From Virgisporangium aurantiacum (GTDB lineage: Bacteria; Actinomycetota; Actinomycetes; Mycobacteriales; Micromonosporaceae), in NCBI RefSeq assembly GCF_016863635.1, contig NZ_BOPG01000063.1, positions 62,001 through 126,000 on the forward strand: DNA of 64,000 bases, read 5' to 3'. The notes beneath the pieces were generated by a model. The model had not been told where the DNA came from. It did not search any database and worked only from the letters and a program-made list of their open reading frames with translations. The position numbers were made by a program, and so were the translations under genes. Positions 32,622 to 39,935 of the stretch are shown piece by piece. Position 1 is the first letter of the stretch. The number at the start of each line of letters is the position of its first letter.

Positions 32622-33398
32622 TCAGAGGTCGAGAGCGTCGACGGTGGTCGTCACGTGTTCGTGGGTCCGGCACCGGCCGCCGCCGGTGGCGACGCCGCAC
32701 GGTGTCCCGCGTTTGGTCGGCGCGCCGCAGAGCACGGCGGGGTCGTGGACGTGGCAGAAGCCGGACGGTCGGGCGCTGATCGGGCAGGGCCGGCCGGCCT
32801 TCGTCCTGGCCCGGCACACCGGCCCGGCACCGGTCGCCGTCGCCGGCGATGCCGGCACCCGTGCCGATGCCGATGCCGACGCAGACGCCGGTGCGGCTCG
32901 GCGGCGCGGCTCCGGCAGCGGCGGCACCGGGACGCCGGCGGCCTCCAGGGCCTCCCGCTGGCCCCGAGCGGCGAGCCGGTCGGCGCGTTCGTTCTCCACG
33001 TGGCCGGCATGACCCTTCACCCAGTGCCAGACGACCTCCTGGTGACGGGCGACCGCGGCGTCGAGTTCCCGCCACAGGTCCTCGTTCTTGACCGGCTGGC
33101 CCTCCTTCGTCCGCCAACCGTTGCGCTTCCAGCCCGCCACCCACGACATGATGCCGTTGCGGACGTACGTGCTGTCGGTGTGCAGGTCGACGACGGCCGG
33201 ACGGGTGAGCGTGGCCAGCGCCCGGATCGGGGCGGTGAGTTCCATCCGGTTGTTCGTCGTGGACGTGGCCTCGCCGCCGCACAGTTCCTTCTCGACCTCG
33301 CCGTAGCGCAGCAGCGCGCCCCAACCGCCGGGCCCCGGGTTGGGGCTGCACGCCCCGTCGGTCCAGATCTGTACCCGCGCCGTCCCCGATCCCGCCAC
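32622..33398 (-). CDS. rnhA: Ribonuclease HI with a C-terminal Cys/His-rich tail
   Basis: 258 residues; a standard RNase HI is about 155. Catalytic acids Asp14 (WTDGACS), Glu53 (NNRMELTA), Asp75 (LHTDSTY) and Asp140 (ENERADRLA) are all present, with His130/133 nearby. It should cut RNA in RNA-DNA hybrids. After residue 150 come an Ala/Ser/Pro linker (low complexity, ASASASASAR) and two Cys/His units of the form C-x9-C-x8/9-C-x2-H (CRARTKAGRPC...CHVH and CGAPTKRGTPC...CRTH), probably zinc-binding. The tail is unusual and may bind nucleic acid. Confidence 0.9.
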   Translation of the reverse strand: MAGSGTARVQIWTDGACSPNPGPGGWGALLRYGEVEKELCGGEATSTTNNRMELTAPIRALATLTRPAVVDLHTDSTYVRNGIMSWVAGWKRNGWRTKEGQPVKNEDLWRELDAAVARHQEVVWHWVKGHAGHVENERADRLAARGQREALEAAGVPVPPLPEPRRRAAPASASASASARVPASPATATGAGPVCRARTKAGRPCPISARPSGFCHVHDPAVLCGAPTKRGTPCGVATGGGRCRTHEHVTTTVDALDL

Positions 33399-33460
33399 CC
33401 CGATAACCTACCGTGACCGGTGCAGGAGGCTAAGTTGATCTTCAACCGCATGGGGGAGCC

Positions 33461-33973
33461 GTGACCACCGACGTGACGCCCGAACTGGCCGAGGCGATCC
33501 AGCGCGGCTACGACCAGCGCGACCGGGCGAACATGGCGCCGACGATCGCCTACTTCCGGGCGCTGCTCGACGAACACCCCGACCACCCCGTCCTCGTGTA
33601 CGAGGTGGGCGGCGCCTACGACACCGCCGGCCAGGAACAGACCGCCCGCGGCTACTACGAGCGGGCGCTCGCACTCGGCCTCGGCGGCGACGCCCTCCGC
33701 CGGTGCCTGTGCCAGTACGCCAGCACCCTGCGGTGGCTGGGCGAGCTGGACGCGTCGCTGGTGGTGCTCGACCGGGCCCGCCGGGAGTTCCCCGACTCCG
33801 ACTCCGTGCGCGTCTTCCGCGCCCTCACCCTGAACGACGCGAAGCGGTCGGACGAGGCGGTGGCCGAGCTGCTCACGGTCGTCACCGGGCACGCGGAGGT
33901 CACTGACCTCGGGCGGTGGGCGGTCGGCCTGCGCGGCCTCGCCCAGTGGCTGGCCGACGGCCGCCCCGAGTAG
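33461..33973 (+). CDS. Tetratricopeptide repeat protein
   Basis: 170 residues from GTG 33461 with GGGGGAG just upstream. Three TPR-like helix pairs: TIAYFRALLDEHPDHPVLVYEVGGAYDTAG, ARGYYERALALGLGGDAL and SLVVLDRARREFPDSDSV style repeats. Cytoplasmic scaffold of unknown partner, similar to the many short TPR proteins of actinomycetes. Monocistronic; divergent from the RNase HI operon. Confidence 0.85.
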   Translation: MTTDVTPELAEAIQRGYDQRDRANMAPTIAYFRALLDEHPDHPVLVYEVGGAYDTAGQEQTARGYYERALALGLGGDALRRCLCQYASTLRWLGELDASLVVLDRARREFPDSDSVRVFRALTLNDAKRSDEAVAELLTVVTGHAEVTDLGRWAVGLRGLAQWLADGRPE

Positions 33974-33979
33974 GACGCG

Positions 33980-34594
33980 TCAGGTCCGGCGCAGCGTGAA
34001 CCAGAACGTGGGCACGGGGTTCGTGCCCGGCGTGACGTCGACGAGGTCCCAGCCGGTGAACCTCGTTCGCAGTTCGTCGGCGGTGACGCCGGAGATCGGG
34101 TCGTCGAACGCCTCGGGGCCGTAGCCGAACATCAGCAGGTGCGCGTCGGTGGCGGCGCGGTGGGTGAGCCCGGCGACGTACGCGTCGCGCCGGTGTGCGG
34201 GGATCGCGCAGAAGCAGCTCAGGTCGAAGAACAGGTCGTACCGGCCGGGTACGTCGACGCCGTCTTCGTCTTCGCCTTCGTCGAGCCGGGTGGCGTCGGC
34301 GCACAGGAACCGAGCGGTCACCCCCGCCGCGGCGGCCTTGGCCCGGGCCTGTTCGACCGCGCGGTCGACGAGATCGACGGCGACCACGTCCCAGCCCAGG
34401 CGGGCGAGGTAGATGGCGTTGGTGCCCGTACCGCAGCCGAGTTCGAGAGCGCGGCCGGGCTCCCGGCCGTCGACCAGGGCGACGAGCTCGGGCGGGGTCA
34501 CGTCGGTGTCCCAGGGCGGTTTGCCGGCCCGGTAGTACTCCTCGAGCATGCGGTGGACGGCCTGCTCCTGCCGTCGTTCGGTGTCGGTCGCCAT
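33980..34594 (-). CDS. SAM-dependent methyltransferase, TehB/thiopurine-type
   Basis: 204 residues. Motif I ALELGCGTGTNAIYLARLGWDVVAVDL is the strong nucleotide-binding signature; PGRYDLFFDLSCFCAIP is the motif III/IV region. KPPWDTDVTPPEL at the N-terminus is characteristic of the small thiopurine/TehB-like group that methylates thiols or metalloid oxyanions. A perfect dyad lies 16 bp upstream, suggesting repression by a MarR or TetR protein not encoded nearby. Confidence 0.87.
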   Translation of the reverse strand: MATDTERRQEQAVHRMLEEYYRAGKPPWDTDVTPPELVALVDGREPGRALELGCGTGTNAIYLARLGWDVVAVDLVDRAVEQARAKAAAAGVTARFLCADATRLDEGEDEDGVDVPGRYDLFFDLSCFCAIPAHRRDAYVAGLTHRAATDAHLLMFGYGPEAFDDPISGVTADELRTRFTGWDLVDVTPGTNPVPTFWFTLRRT

Positions 34595-34609
34595 CTGATC
34601 CTCCCGTTG

Positions 34610-34626
34610 CTAGAGTCTAACTCTAG
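34610..34626. promoter_or_regulatory. 17-bp dyad upstream of the methyltransferase gene
   Basis: CTAGAGT-CTA-ACTCTAG: perfect 7-bp arms with a 3-bp centre. AT-rich compared with its surroundings, as is the following stretch to 34655 (second CTCTAGA-like half at 34634-34640). Strong candidate operator overlapping the promoter. Confidence 0.65.
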
Positions 34627-34676
34627 TGATGAGCTCTAGATATAGACTCCGGCACGGCGATCGTCAAGCGCCGCCA

Positions 34677-35108
34677 TCACCCCTGTGCGGCCGCGTACCG
34701 GCTCCGGAACCAGTCCGGCATGTTCCCGGGTGTGCGCGGATAGCGTTCCTGGTCCAGGAGGTACTGCTCGGGCGCCGGCGGCGTCCGGAACGGCGGCTCG
34801 GTGTCGTGGTTGAACCGCGCGTGGAAGATGCTGGGCCGGTCGATCACCAGATCCATCGAGTACCACGTGCCCAACCCGTCGACGTACATCCCCCGGCGCA
34901 GTCGCGCCAACGGTTGCGACACGTCACGCGGGGCGGGCACCTGCTGGCGGACCCCGTTGTCCAACGCCACACCGAGGCCGGCGCTGGCCTGTCGCCCCAT
35001 GACCATGAAGTCGAAGATCAGCCGCTGCCAGTCCGGCGGTGCCGCCTCGATCAGCGTGATGGTGATCTTCTCGAGCAGTTCGTTCTGCTCGACGGGCGTC
35101 AGCGTCAT
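34677..35108 (-). CDS. Small YezG/DUF600-like protein coupled to rox
   Basis: 143 residues from ATG 35108, which overlaps the stop of the monooxygenase gene (ATGA), so translation is coupled. Pattern: LLEKITITLIEAAPPDWQRL, then two-strand segments, RLRRGMYVDGLGTWYSMDLV, FNHDTEPPF and a C-terminal PDWFRSRYA. This resembles the DUF600/YezG proteins, several of which are immunity proteins for polymorphic toxins. No toxin is encoded here, so its role beside an antibiotic-inactivating enzyme is unclear. Confidence 0.65.
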   Translation of the reverse strand: MTLTPVEQNELLEKITITLIEAAPPDWQRLIFDFMVMGRQASAGLGVALDNGVRQQVPAPRDVSQPLARLRRGMYVDGLGTWYSMDLVIDRPSIFHARFNHDTEPPFRTPPAPEQYLLDQERYPRTPGNMPDWFRSRYAAAQG

Positions 35109-36544
35109 GCGGTCCGGTCCTCCGTTTCGGCGCCGAACCACCGGGCCAGCGCGACCTCGAGCGTCGCCTGATCATCGCCGACCCACGCAACGTGCCCGTC
35201 CGGGCGGAGCAGGACCGCCGGCACGTCCGGCTCGTCGCCGGTGTCGGCGACGCGGTCGACCCGGTCGGCCCAGCCGTCGACCGACAGGCGCCCCGTCCGG
35301 TCGAGCAGCAGCCCGTTGCCGGTGCGCATCAGCTCGAACAGGCGGCCGTCCGTCAGGCGGACGTCGCGCAGCCGCCGCCCCACCAGGGCGTGGCCCGCAC
35401 CGAGGTCGTACCGGATGTTGATCGCGGTGATCCGCTCGATCAGGAACCGGTTGACGTCGTCGAAGTCCATCAGCTGCGCCAGCAACCGCCGGACCGCCTG
35501 CGGCCCGGGCTCGTTGGTCGTCAGCAGCATCTGTGCGCGGGTGTTGGTCAGCACATCGGCGGCCACCGGATGCCGCTCGGACTCGTAGCTGTCCAACAGG
35601 TCGTCCGGCGCCCGGCCGCCGACGGCCGCCGCCAGCTTCCAGCCCAGGTTGAACGAGTCCTGGATCCCGAGATTGAGCCCCTGCCCACCCATCGGCGGGT
35701 GGACGTGCGCGGCGTCCCCGGCCAGGAACACCCGCCCGACGCGGTAACGCTCGGCCAGGCGGGTCGCGTCGCCGAAGCGCGACAGCCAGCGCGGGGAGTG
35801 CACGCCGAAGTCGGTGCCGGCGTACGCGCGCAGCTGTCGCCGGAACTCCTCGATCGTCGGCCGCACCGAACGGTCCTCGACGACGTCCTCGGCCGGCACC
35901 ACCACCCGGAACACCCCCGGCGTGCCCGACGGCCCGAGTCCGAACCGCTTCTCGGTCTGACGCACCTCGGTCATCACCTCGGTGATGTGCTCCGGGGACG
36001 CCGTCACCTCCATCTCGCCCAGCAACGTGTCGACCCGTGACGGCTCGCCGGGAAACCCGACCCCGAGCAGCTTCCGGACCGTGCTGCGGCCACCGTCGCA
36101 GCCGACGACGAACCGCGCCCGCAGCGTTTCATCTCCACTGTGGACGGTCACCCCGTCGTCGTCCTGTTCCAGCCCGTCCACCGCGCACCCGCGCCGGATC
36201 TCGGCCCCGGCCTCGGCCGCGTACTCGGCGAGCAGCCGGTCGGTGAGCGTCTGCGGAATTCCGAGCACGTATCCGTGTGCGGTGTCCAACCCGGCGGGAG
36301 CGGGCTTGTCGATGCCCGCGAAGTATCCCCGGATCGGGTGCCGCGTGCCGTTCTCGAGGAACCGCTCCAACAGCCCCCGCTGGTCCATCACCTCGATGCT
36401 GCGCACGTGCAGCCCGAGCGACCGCACGAACGGCGGCGGCTCGGCCTCCTTCTCCAGCACGAGCACACCGACGCCCCGCAGCCGCAGTTCGCCCGCCAGC
36501 ATCATGCCCGTCGGCCCACCGCCGGCGATGATCACATCGAACAT
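35105..36544 (-). CDS. rox: FAD-dependent rifampicin monooxygenase (Rox-like)
   Basis: 479 residues, the length of Streptomyces Rox. FAD motif VIIAGGGPTGMMLAGELR at the N-terminus, GCDGGRSTVRKLLGVGFPGE, and GDAAHVHPPMGGQGLN for the second FAD/ribityl contact. Several stretches, such as HSPRWLSRFGDATR and EPGPQAVRRL, agree with my memory of Rox, which hydroxylates and linearises rifamycins. GGGGGAAGG precedes the ATG. A sequence matching the rifamycin-associated element lies 48 bp upstream, which strengthens the assignment. Other group A aromatic hydroxylases are the alternative. Confidence 0.85.
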   Translation of the reverse strand: MFDVIIAGGGPTGMMLAGELRLRGVGVLVLEKEAEPPPFVRSLGLHVRSIEVMDQRGLLERFLENGTRHPIRGYFAGIDKPAPAGLDTAHGYVLGIPQTLTDRLLAEYAAEAGAEIRRGCAVDGLEQDDDGVTVHSGDETLRARFVVGCDGGRSTVRKLLGVGFPGEPSRVDTLLGEMEVTASPEHITEVMTEVRQTEKRFGLGPSGTPGVFRVVVPAEDVVEDRSVRPTIEEFRRQLRAYAGTDFGVHSPRWLSRFGDATRLAERYRVGRVFLAGDAAHVHPPMGGQGLNLGIQDSFNLGWKLAAAVGGRAPDDLLDSYESERHPVAADVLTNTRAQMLLTTNEPGPQAVRRLLAQLMDFDDVNRFLIERITAINIRYDLGAGHALVGRRLRDVRLTDGRLFELMRTGNGLLLDRTGRLSVDGWADRVDRVADTGDEPDVPAVLLRPDGHVAWVGDDQATLEVALARWFGAETEDRTA

Positions 36545-36591
36545 GCCTTCCCCCGATCCTCGCGTCCGGCCGACGATTCTGCGCCACGACC

Positions 36592-36610
36592 GGGGCCTTG
36601 CCGCAAGACC
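36592..36610 (-). promoter_or_regulatory. Rifamycin-associated element (RAE)-like site before rox
   Basis: On the minus strand this reads GGTCTTGCGGCAAGGCCCC, an inverted repeat CTTG-CGG-CAAG with extended flanks. It closely matches the 19-bp RAE described upstream of rifamycin-inactivating genes in actinomycetes, as I recall its consensus. It lies 48 bp upstream of the rox start codon. Confidence 0.75.
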
Positions 36611-36634
36611 GGGGGTGCGGTATATGTTAATAGT

Positions 36635-36657
36635 GGCAAGGAGTTCAGCTCCTTGCC
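36635..36657 (+). other. Hairpin in the leader of the sigma factor gene
   Basis: GGCAAGGAG (36635-36643) pairs exactly with CTCCTTGCC (36649-36657) around TTCAG, followed by a T-rich stretch (TCTGTTTGTG). It lies between divergent rox and sigma genes, 50 bp upstream of the sigma GTG. Could be a leader attenuator or an operator dyad. Confidence 0.45.
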
Positions 36658-36707
36658 TCTGTTTGTGTAGAGCCTTTCCTGTTCTCGGAACCCGTCAGGC
36701 GCGAGCT

Positions 36708-38159
36708 GTGGAACACACCGAGGCGGAGCTGGTCGTCGCGGCGCAGGCCGGTGACCGGCGCGCGGTCGACGAGCTCATCACGTCCCACCTGCCGTTGGTG
36801 TACAACGTGGTCGGCCGGGCGCTGAGCGGTCGGCCCGGTGTCGACGACGTGGTTCAGGAGACGATGCTGCGCGCGCTCCGCGACCTGCCGACGCTCCGCG
36901 CGCCGGAACGCTTCCGCGCGTGGCTGACCACGATCGCCGTCCGCCGGGTCAGCACCCACCTGCTGGCGGAGCGCACGGCCGCCGCCCGCACCGCGCCCCT
37001 CGACGCCGCGGCCGGCGAGCCCGACCCCGGCGCCGACTTCGAGACGTTGACGGTCGTCCGCCTCGGCCTCTCCGGGCAACGGCGGCAGGCGGCCCGGGCC
37101 GGTCGATGGCTCGACCCCGACAACCGGATCCTGCTGTCGCTGTGGTGGCTGGAGGCGGCCGGACATCTCACCCGTGCCGAACTCGTCGACGCCACCGGGC
37201 TGAGCGCCGCCCACGCGGCCGTTCGCGTCCAGCGGATGCGGGCGCAGTTCGAGCTGAGCCGGTCGGTCGTCGCCGCGATCGACGCGAGCCCGCGCTGTGC
37301 GGGCCTCACCGCCGCGCTGGCCGGCTGGCACGGCCGACCGGATCCCCTGTGGCGCAAGCGGATCGCGCGACATCTGCGGTCCTGCGCCGCCTGTGGCCAC
37401 CACGGCGACGGCCTGATTCCGGCCGAGAGCCTGCTGCTCGGGCTGGCGCTGGTGCCGGTCCCGGTCTCGATCGCCGTCGCGCTGTCCCACCACGTCGCGG
37501 CGGGCACAGCGGCGGGCACAACGGCGGGCACAGCGGCCGCAGGAGCGAAGGCCGGACTACTGGTCCAGGTCATGCACGCCGCCGTCACCCATCCGGTTCT
37601 GGCGGTCCTCATCGCCGGTGGGCTGACGGCCGTCACAGCGGCCGCGGTGGCCGTCCCCTCCGCGCAGCGACCGGCGGCGGTCGCGGCCGGCACCCGGCCG
37701 CCGGCCGTCCAGGCTCCGGCCGTGCCGGCCGGCCGGATGTCGCTGGAGTCGGCCAACGCGCCCGGGCGCTTCGTGGCGTACTCCGGTGATTCCGGGACGC
37801 TGACGCCGGTCGGCGCCGGCAGTTCCCGGGCGGCCAGGATCGGAGCGACCTTCGACGCCGTTCCCGGGCTCGCCGGGGTCGGATGCGTGTCGTTCCGGTC
37901 CGACGACGGTCGCTACCTCCGGCACTCGTCCTGGCGGGCGCGGATCCAGCCGGACGAGGGAACCGCGCTCTTCCGTGGCGATGCCACGTTCTGCCCGCGA
38001 CCGGGCGCCGTGTCCGGCTCGACCGCGTGGGAGTCGCAGAACTACCCGGGCTGGTTCCTGCGACACGTCGGCGACGCGGTGTGGGTGGACAGGTCCGACG
38101 GCAGCGCCGCGTTCGACGCCGACAGCGCGTTCTTCGTCCGCGCGCCGTTGGCCGACTGA
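36708..38159 (+). CDS. ECF-type sigma factor fused to a membrane segment and an AbfB sugar-binding domain
   Basis: 483 residues from GTG 36708. Residues 1-180 are a sigma-70 family ECF protein: LITSHLPLVYNVVGRAL, GVDDVVQETMLRALRDL (region 2), and a region-4 helix-turn-helix TRAELVDATGLSAAHAAVRVQRM. Around 215-235 is a zinc-finger-like RHLRSCAACGHH, then one membrane segment at about 294-316 and an AbfB-type beta-trefoil at about 343-483 (YLRHSSWRARIQPDEGTALFRGDATF; SQNYPGWFLRHVGDAVW). The layout puts a sugar sensor outside and a sigma factor inside. The next gene encodes a secreted arabinofuranosidase, its likely target. Linker DNA has three 12-bp repeats (37500-37535). Confidence 0.88.
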   Translation: MEHTEAELVVAAQAGDRRAVDELITSHLPLVYNVVGRALSGRPGVDDVVQETMLRALRDLPTLRAPERFRAWLTTIAVRRVSTHLLAERTAAARTAPLDAAAGEPDPGADFETLTVVRLGLSGQRRQAARAGRWLDPDNRILLSLWWLEAAGHLTRAELVDATGLSAAHAAVRVQRMRAQFELSRSVVAAIDASPRCAGLTAALAGWHGRPDPLWRKRIARHLRSCAACGHHGDGLIPAESLLLGLALVPVPVSIAVALSHHVAAGTAAGTTAGTAAAGAKAGLLVQVMHAAVTHPVLAVLIAGGLTAVTAAAVAVPSAQRPAAVAAGTRPPAVQAPAVPAGRMSLESANAPGRFVAYSGDSGTLTPVGAGSSRAARIGATFDAVPGLAGVGCVSFRSDDGRYLRHSSWRARIQPDEGTALFRGDATFCPRPGAVSGSTAWESQNYPGWFLRHVGDAVWVDRSDGSAAFDADSAFFVRAPLAD

Positions 38160-38189
38160 TCTCCCCGCAGATAACAGAAATTCCGGCGC

Positions 38190-38204
38190 CGATAAGTGTT
38201 ATCG
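38190..38204. promoter_or_regulatory. Dyad upstream of the GH62 gene
   Basis: CGATAA-GTG-TTATCG, perfect 6-bp arms with partial GC-rich extension on both sides. It lies 31 bp after the sigma gene's stop and 119 bp before the GH62 start. Operator or weak terminator. Confidence 0.45.
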
Positions 38205-38261
38205 CCGGCCATTCGACGCGTCTCGACTTTCTATTGATAGCCGCCGGTCGATGCGACAGTC

Positions 38262-38275
38262 TGTTAACGCTAACA
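38262..38275. promoter_or_regulatory. LacI-type operator before the GH62 gene
   Basis: TGTTAACGCTAACA: 5-bp arms TGTTA/TAACA around ACGC, the form bound by LacI-family repressors of arabinoxylan genes in actinomycetes. It lies 47 bp before the GH62 start codon. Confidence 0.65.
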
Positions 38276-38322
38276 ACAGGCGACCGCGCCCTAACCACCC
38301 CCACACGAAAGGCAAGCCCGCC

Positions 38323-39780
38323 ATGCACCGCGCACCCCCACGAATCCTGTTGCGGCTGACCGTCCTCGCGCTCGTCGCCGCCGGCGCGACGGCGACGGTC
38401 GCCGCACCGGCCGCGGCGGCCACCGTCGACACCAATGCCTGGTACGTGCTCGTCAACCGCAACAGCGGCAAGGCATTGGACGTCTACAACCTGGCCACCA
38501 ACGACGGCGCCCGCATCACCCAGTGGACCCGCAACAACGGCAACCAGCAACAGTGGCAGTTCGTCGACTCCGGCGGCGGCTACTACCGGATCAAGTCCCG
38601 CCACTCCGGCAAGGTGCTCGACGTCTACAACTTCTCCACCGCCGACGGCGGATCGATCGTGCAGTGGGCCGACGGAAACGGGACCAACCAGCAGTTCCGG
38701 TTGGCCGACTCCTCCGACGGCTATGTGCGCTTCATCAACCGCAACAGCAACAAGGCCGTCGAGGTGCAGGGAGCGTCCACATCGGACGGTGCCAACGTCG
38801 TCCAGTACAGCGATTGGGGCGGCGCGAACCAGCAGTGGCAACTCGTCCCGGTCGGCACCGGCGGCGGTGGCGGGTGCACCCTTCCGTCGACGTACCGCTG
38901 GACGTCGACGGGCTCGCTCGCCAACCCGAGGTCGGGGTGGGTCTCCCTCAAGGACTTCACCAACGTCGTCCACAACGGCCGGCACCTCGTCTACGCGACG
39001 ACGCACGACACCGGAACGGCATGGGGTTCGATGAACTTCGGCTCGTTCACCAACTGGAGCGACATGGCCTCGGCCAGCCAGAACCAGATGCCCTTCTCCG
39101 CCGTCGCGCCGACGCTCCTCTACTTCGCCCCCCGCAACATCTGGGTGCTCGCCTACCAGTGGGGCGGGCCCGCGTTCTCCTACCGGACGTCGAGCGACCC
39201 CACCAACGTCAACTCGTGGTCGTCGCCGCAGACGCTGTTCTCCGGAAGCATCTCCGGCTCCGGCACCGGCCCCATCGACCAGACCCTGATCGGTGACGGC
39301 ACCAACATGTACCTGTTCTTCGCCGGCGACAACGGAAAGATCTACCGCGCCAGCATGCCCATCGGCAACTTCCCCGGCAGCTTCGGCTCCTCGTCGACGA
39401 TCATCATGAGCGACTCGACGAACAACCTGTTCGAGGGCGTCGAGGTCTACAAGGTCCAGGGCCAGAACCAGTACCTCATGCTCGTCGAGGCGATCGGCGC
39501 GAACGGACGCTACTTCCGGTCGTTCACCGCCAGCACCCTGAGCGGTTCCTGGACCCCGCAGGCCGCCAGCGAAAGCAATCCGTTCGCCGGCAAGGCCAAC
39601 AGCGGCGCCACCTGGACCAACGACATCAGCCACGGCGACCTCGTCCGCGCCAACCCCGACCAGACCAAGACCATCGACCCCTGCAACCTCCAACTGCTCT
39701 ACCAGGGCCGCTCCCCCAGCTCCGGCGGCGACTACGGCCTCCTGCCCTACCGCCCCGGGGTGCTCACGCTGAACCGCTGA
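38323..39780 (+). CDS. Secreted GH62 alpha-L-arabinofuranosidase with CBM13 lectin domain
   Basis: 485 residues. Signal peptide to about residue 33 (APAAAATVD). Ricin-type CBM13 domain at about 36-175 with three QxW repeats (QQWQF, QQFRL, QQWQL). After a Gly linker, the GH62 catalytic domain runs from about 185 to the end: GWVSLKDFTNVVHNGRHLVYATT (Asp base), GPIDQTLIGDGTNMYLFFAGD, and NLFEGVEVYKVQGQNQYLMLVEA (Glu acid). It removes arabinose side chains from arabinoxylan outside the cell. Preceded by a LacI-type operator and by the AbfB-tailed sigma factor, and followed by a strong terminator. Confidence 0.95.
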   Translation: MHRAPPRILLRLTVLALVAAGATATVAAPAAAATVDTNAWYVLVNRNSGKALDVYNLATNDGARITQWTRNNGNQQQWQFVDSGGGYYRIKSRHSGKVLDVYNFSTADGGSIVQWADGNGTNQQFRLADSSDGYVRFINRNSNKAVEVQGASTSDGANVVQYSDWGGANQQWQLVPVGTGGGGGCTLPSTYRWTSTGSLANPRSGWVSLKDFTNVVHNGRHLVYATTHDTGTAWGSMNFGSFTNWSDMASASQNQMPFSAVAPTLLYFAPRNIWVLAYQWGGPAFSYRTSSDPTNVNSWSSPQTLFSGSISGSGTGPIDQTLIGDGTNMYLFFAGDNGKIYRASMPIGNFPGSFGSSSTIIMSDSTNNLFEGVEVYKVQGQNQYLMLVEAIGANGRYFRSFTASTLSGSWTPQAASESNPFAGKANSGATWTNDISHGDLVRANPDQTKTIDPCNLQLLYQGRSPSSGGDYGLLPYRPGVLTLNR

Positions 39781-39799
39781 CTCCCAGAGATGTGACCCG

Positions 39800-39834
39800 C
39801 GCGGCGGGCCCGGTGTACGTCCGGGCCCGCCGCG
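39800..39834 (+). terminator. Strong terminator hairpin after the GH62 gene
   Basis: CGCGGCGGGCCCGG (39800-39813) pairs perfectly with CCGGGCCCGCCGCG (39821-39834), a 14-bp stem with a 7-nt loop, 20 bp past the GH62 stop. Followed by GTTGCACG rather than a T-run, as is usual in actinomycetes. Confidence 0.85.
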
Positions 39835-39935
39835 TTGCACGTATGGGCAACAGCGTGTGGCGGTCGTGTGGGGGCGGTCCCGGAAATGTCGCAGTGCCCC
39901 GCTAGGGTCGGCGTCACTCACAGGGAGGAACCCGC

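Noticed and set aside
36635..36657. Second rifamycin-associated element
   Set aside because: It shares only GGCAAG-type letters. Its symmetry centre (TTCAG) and flanks differ from the element at 36592-36610.
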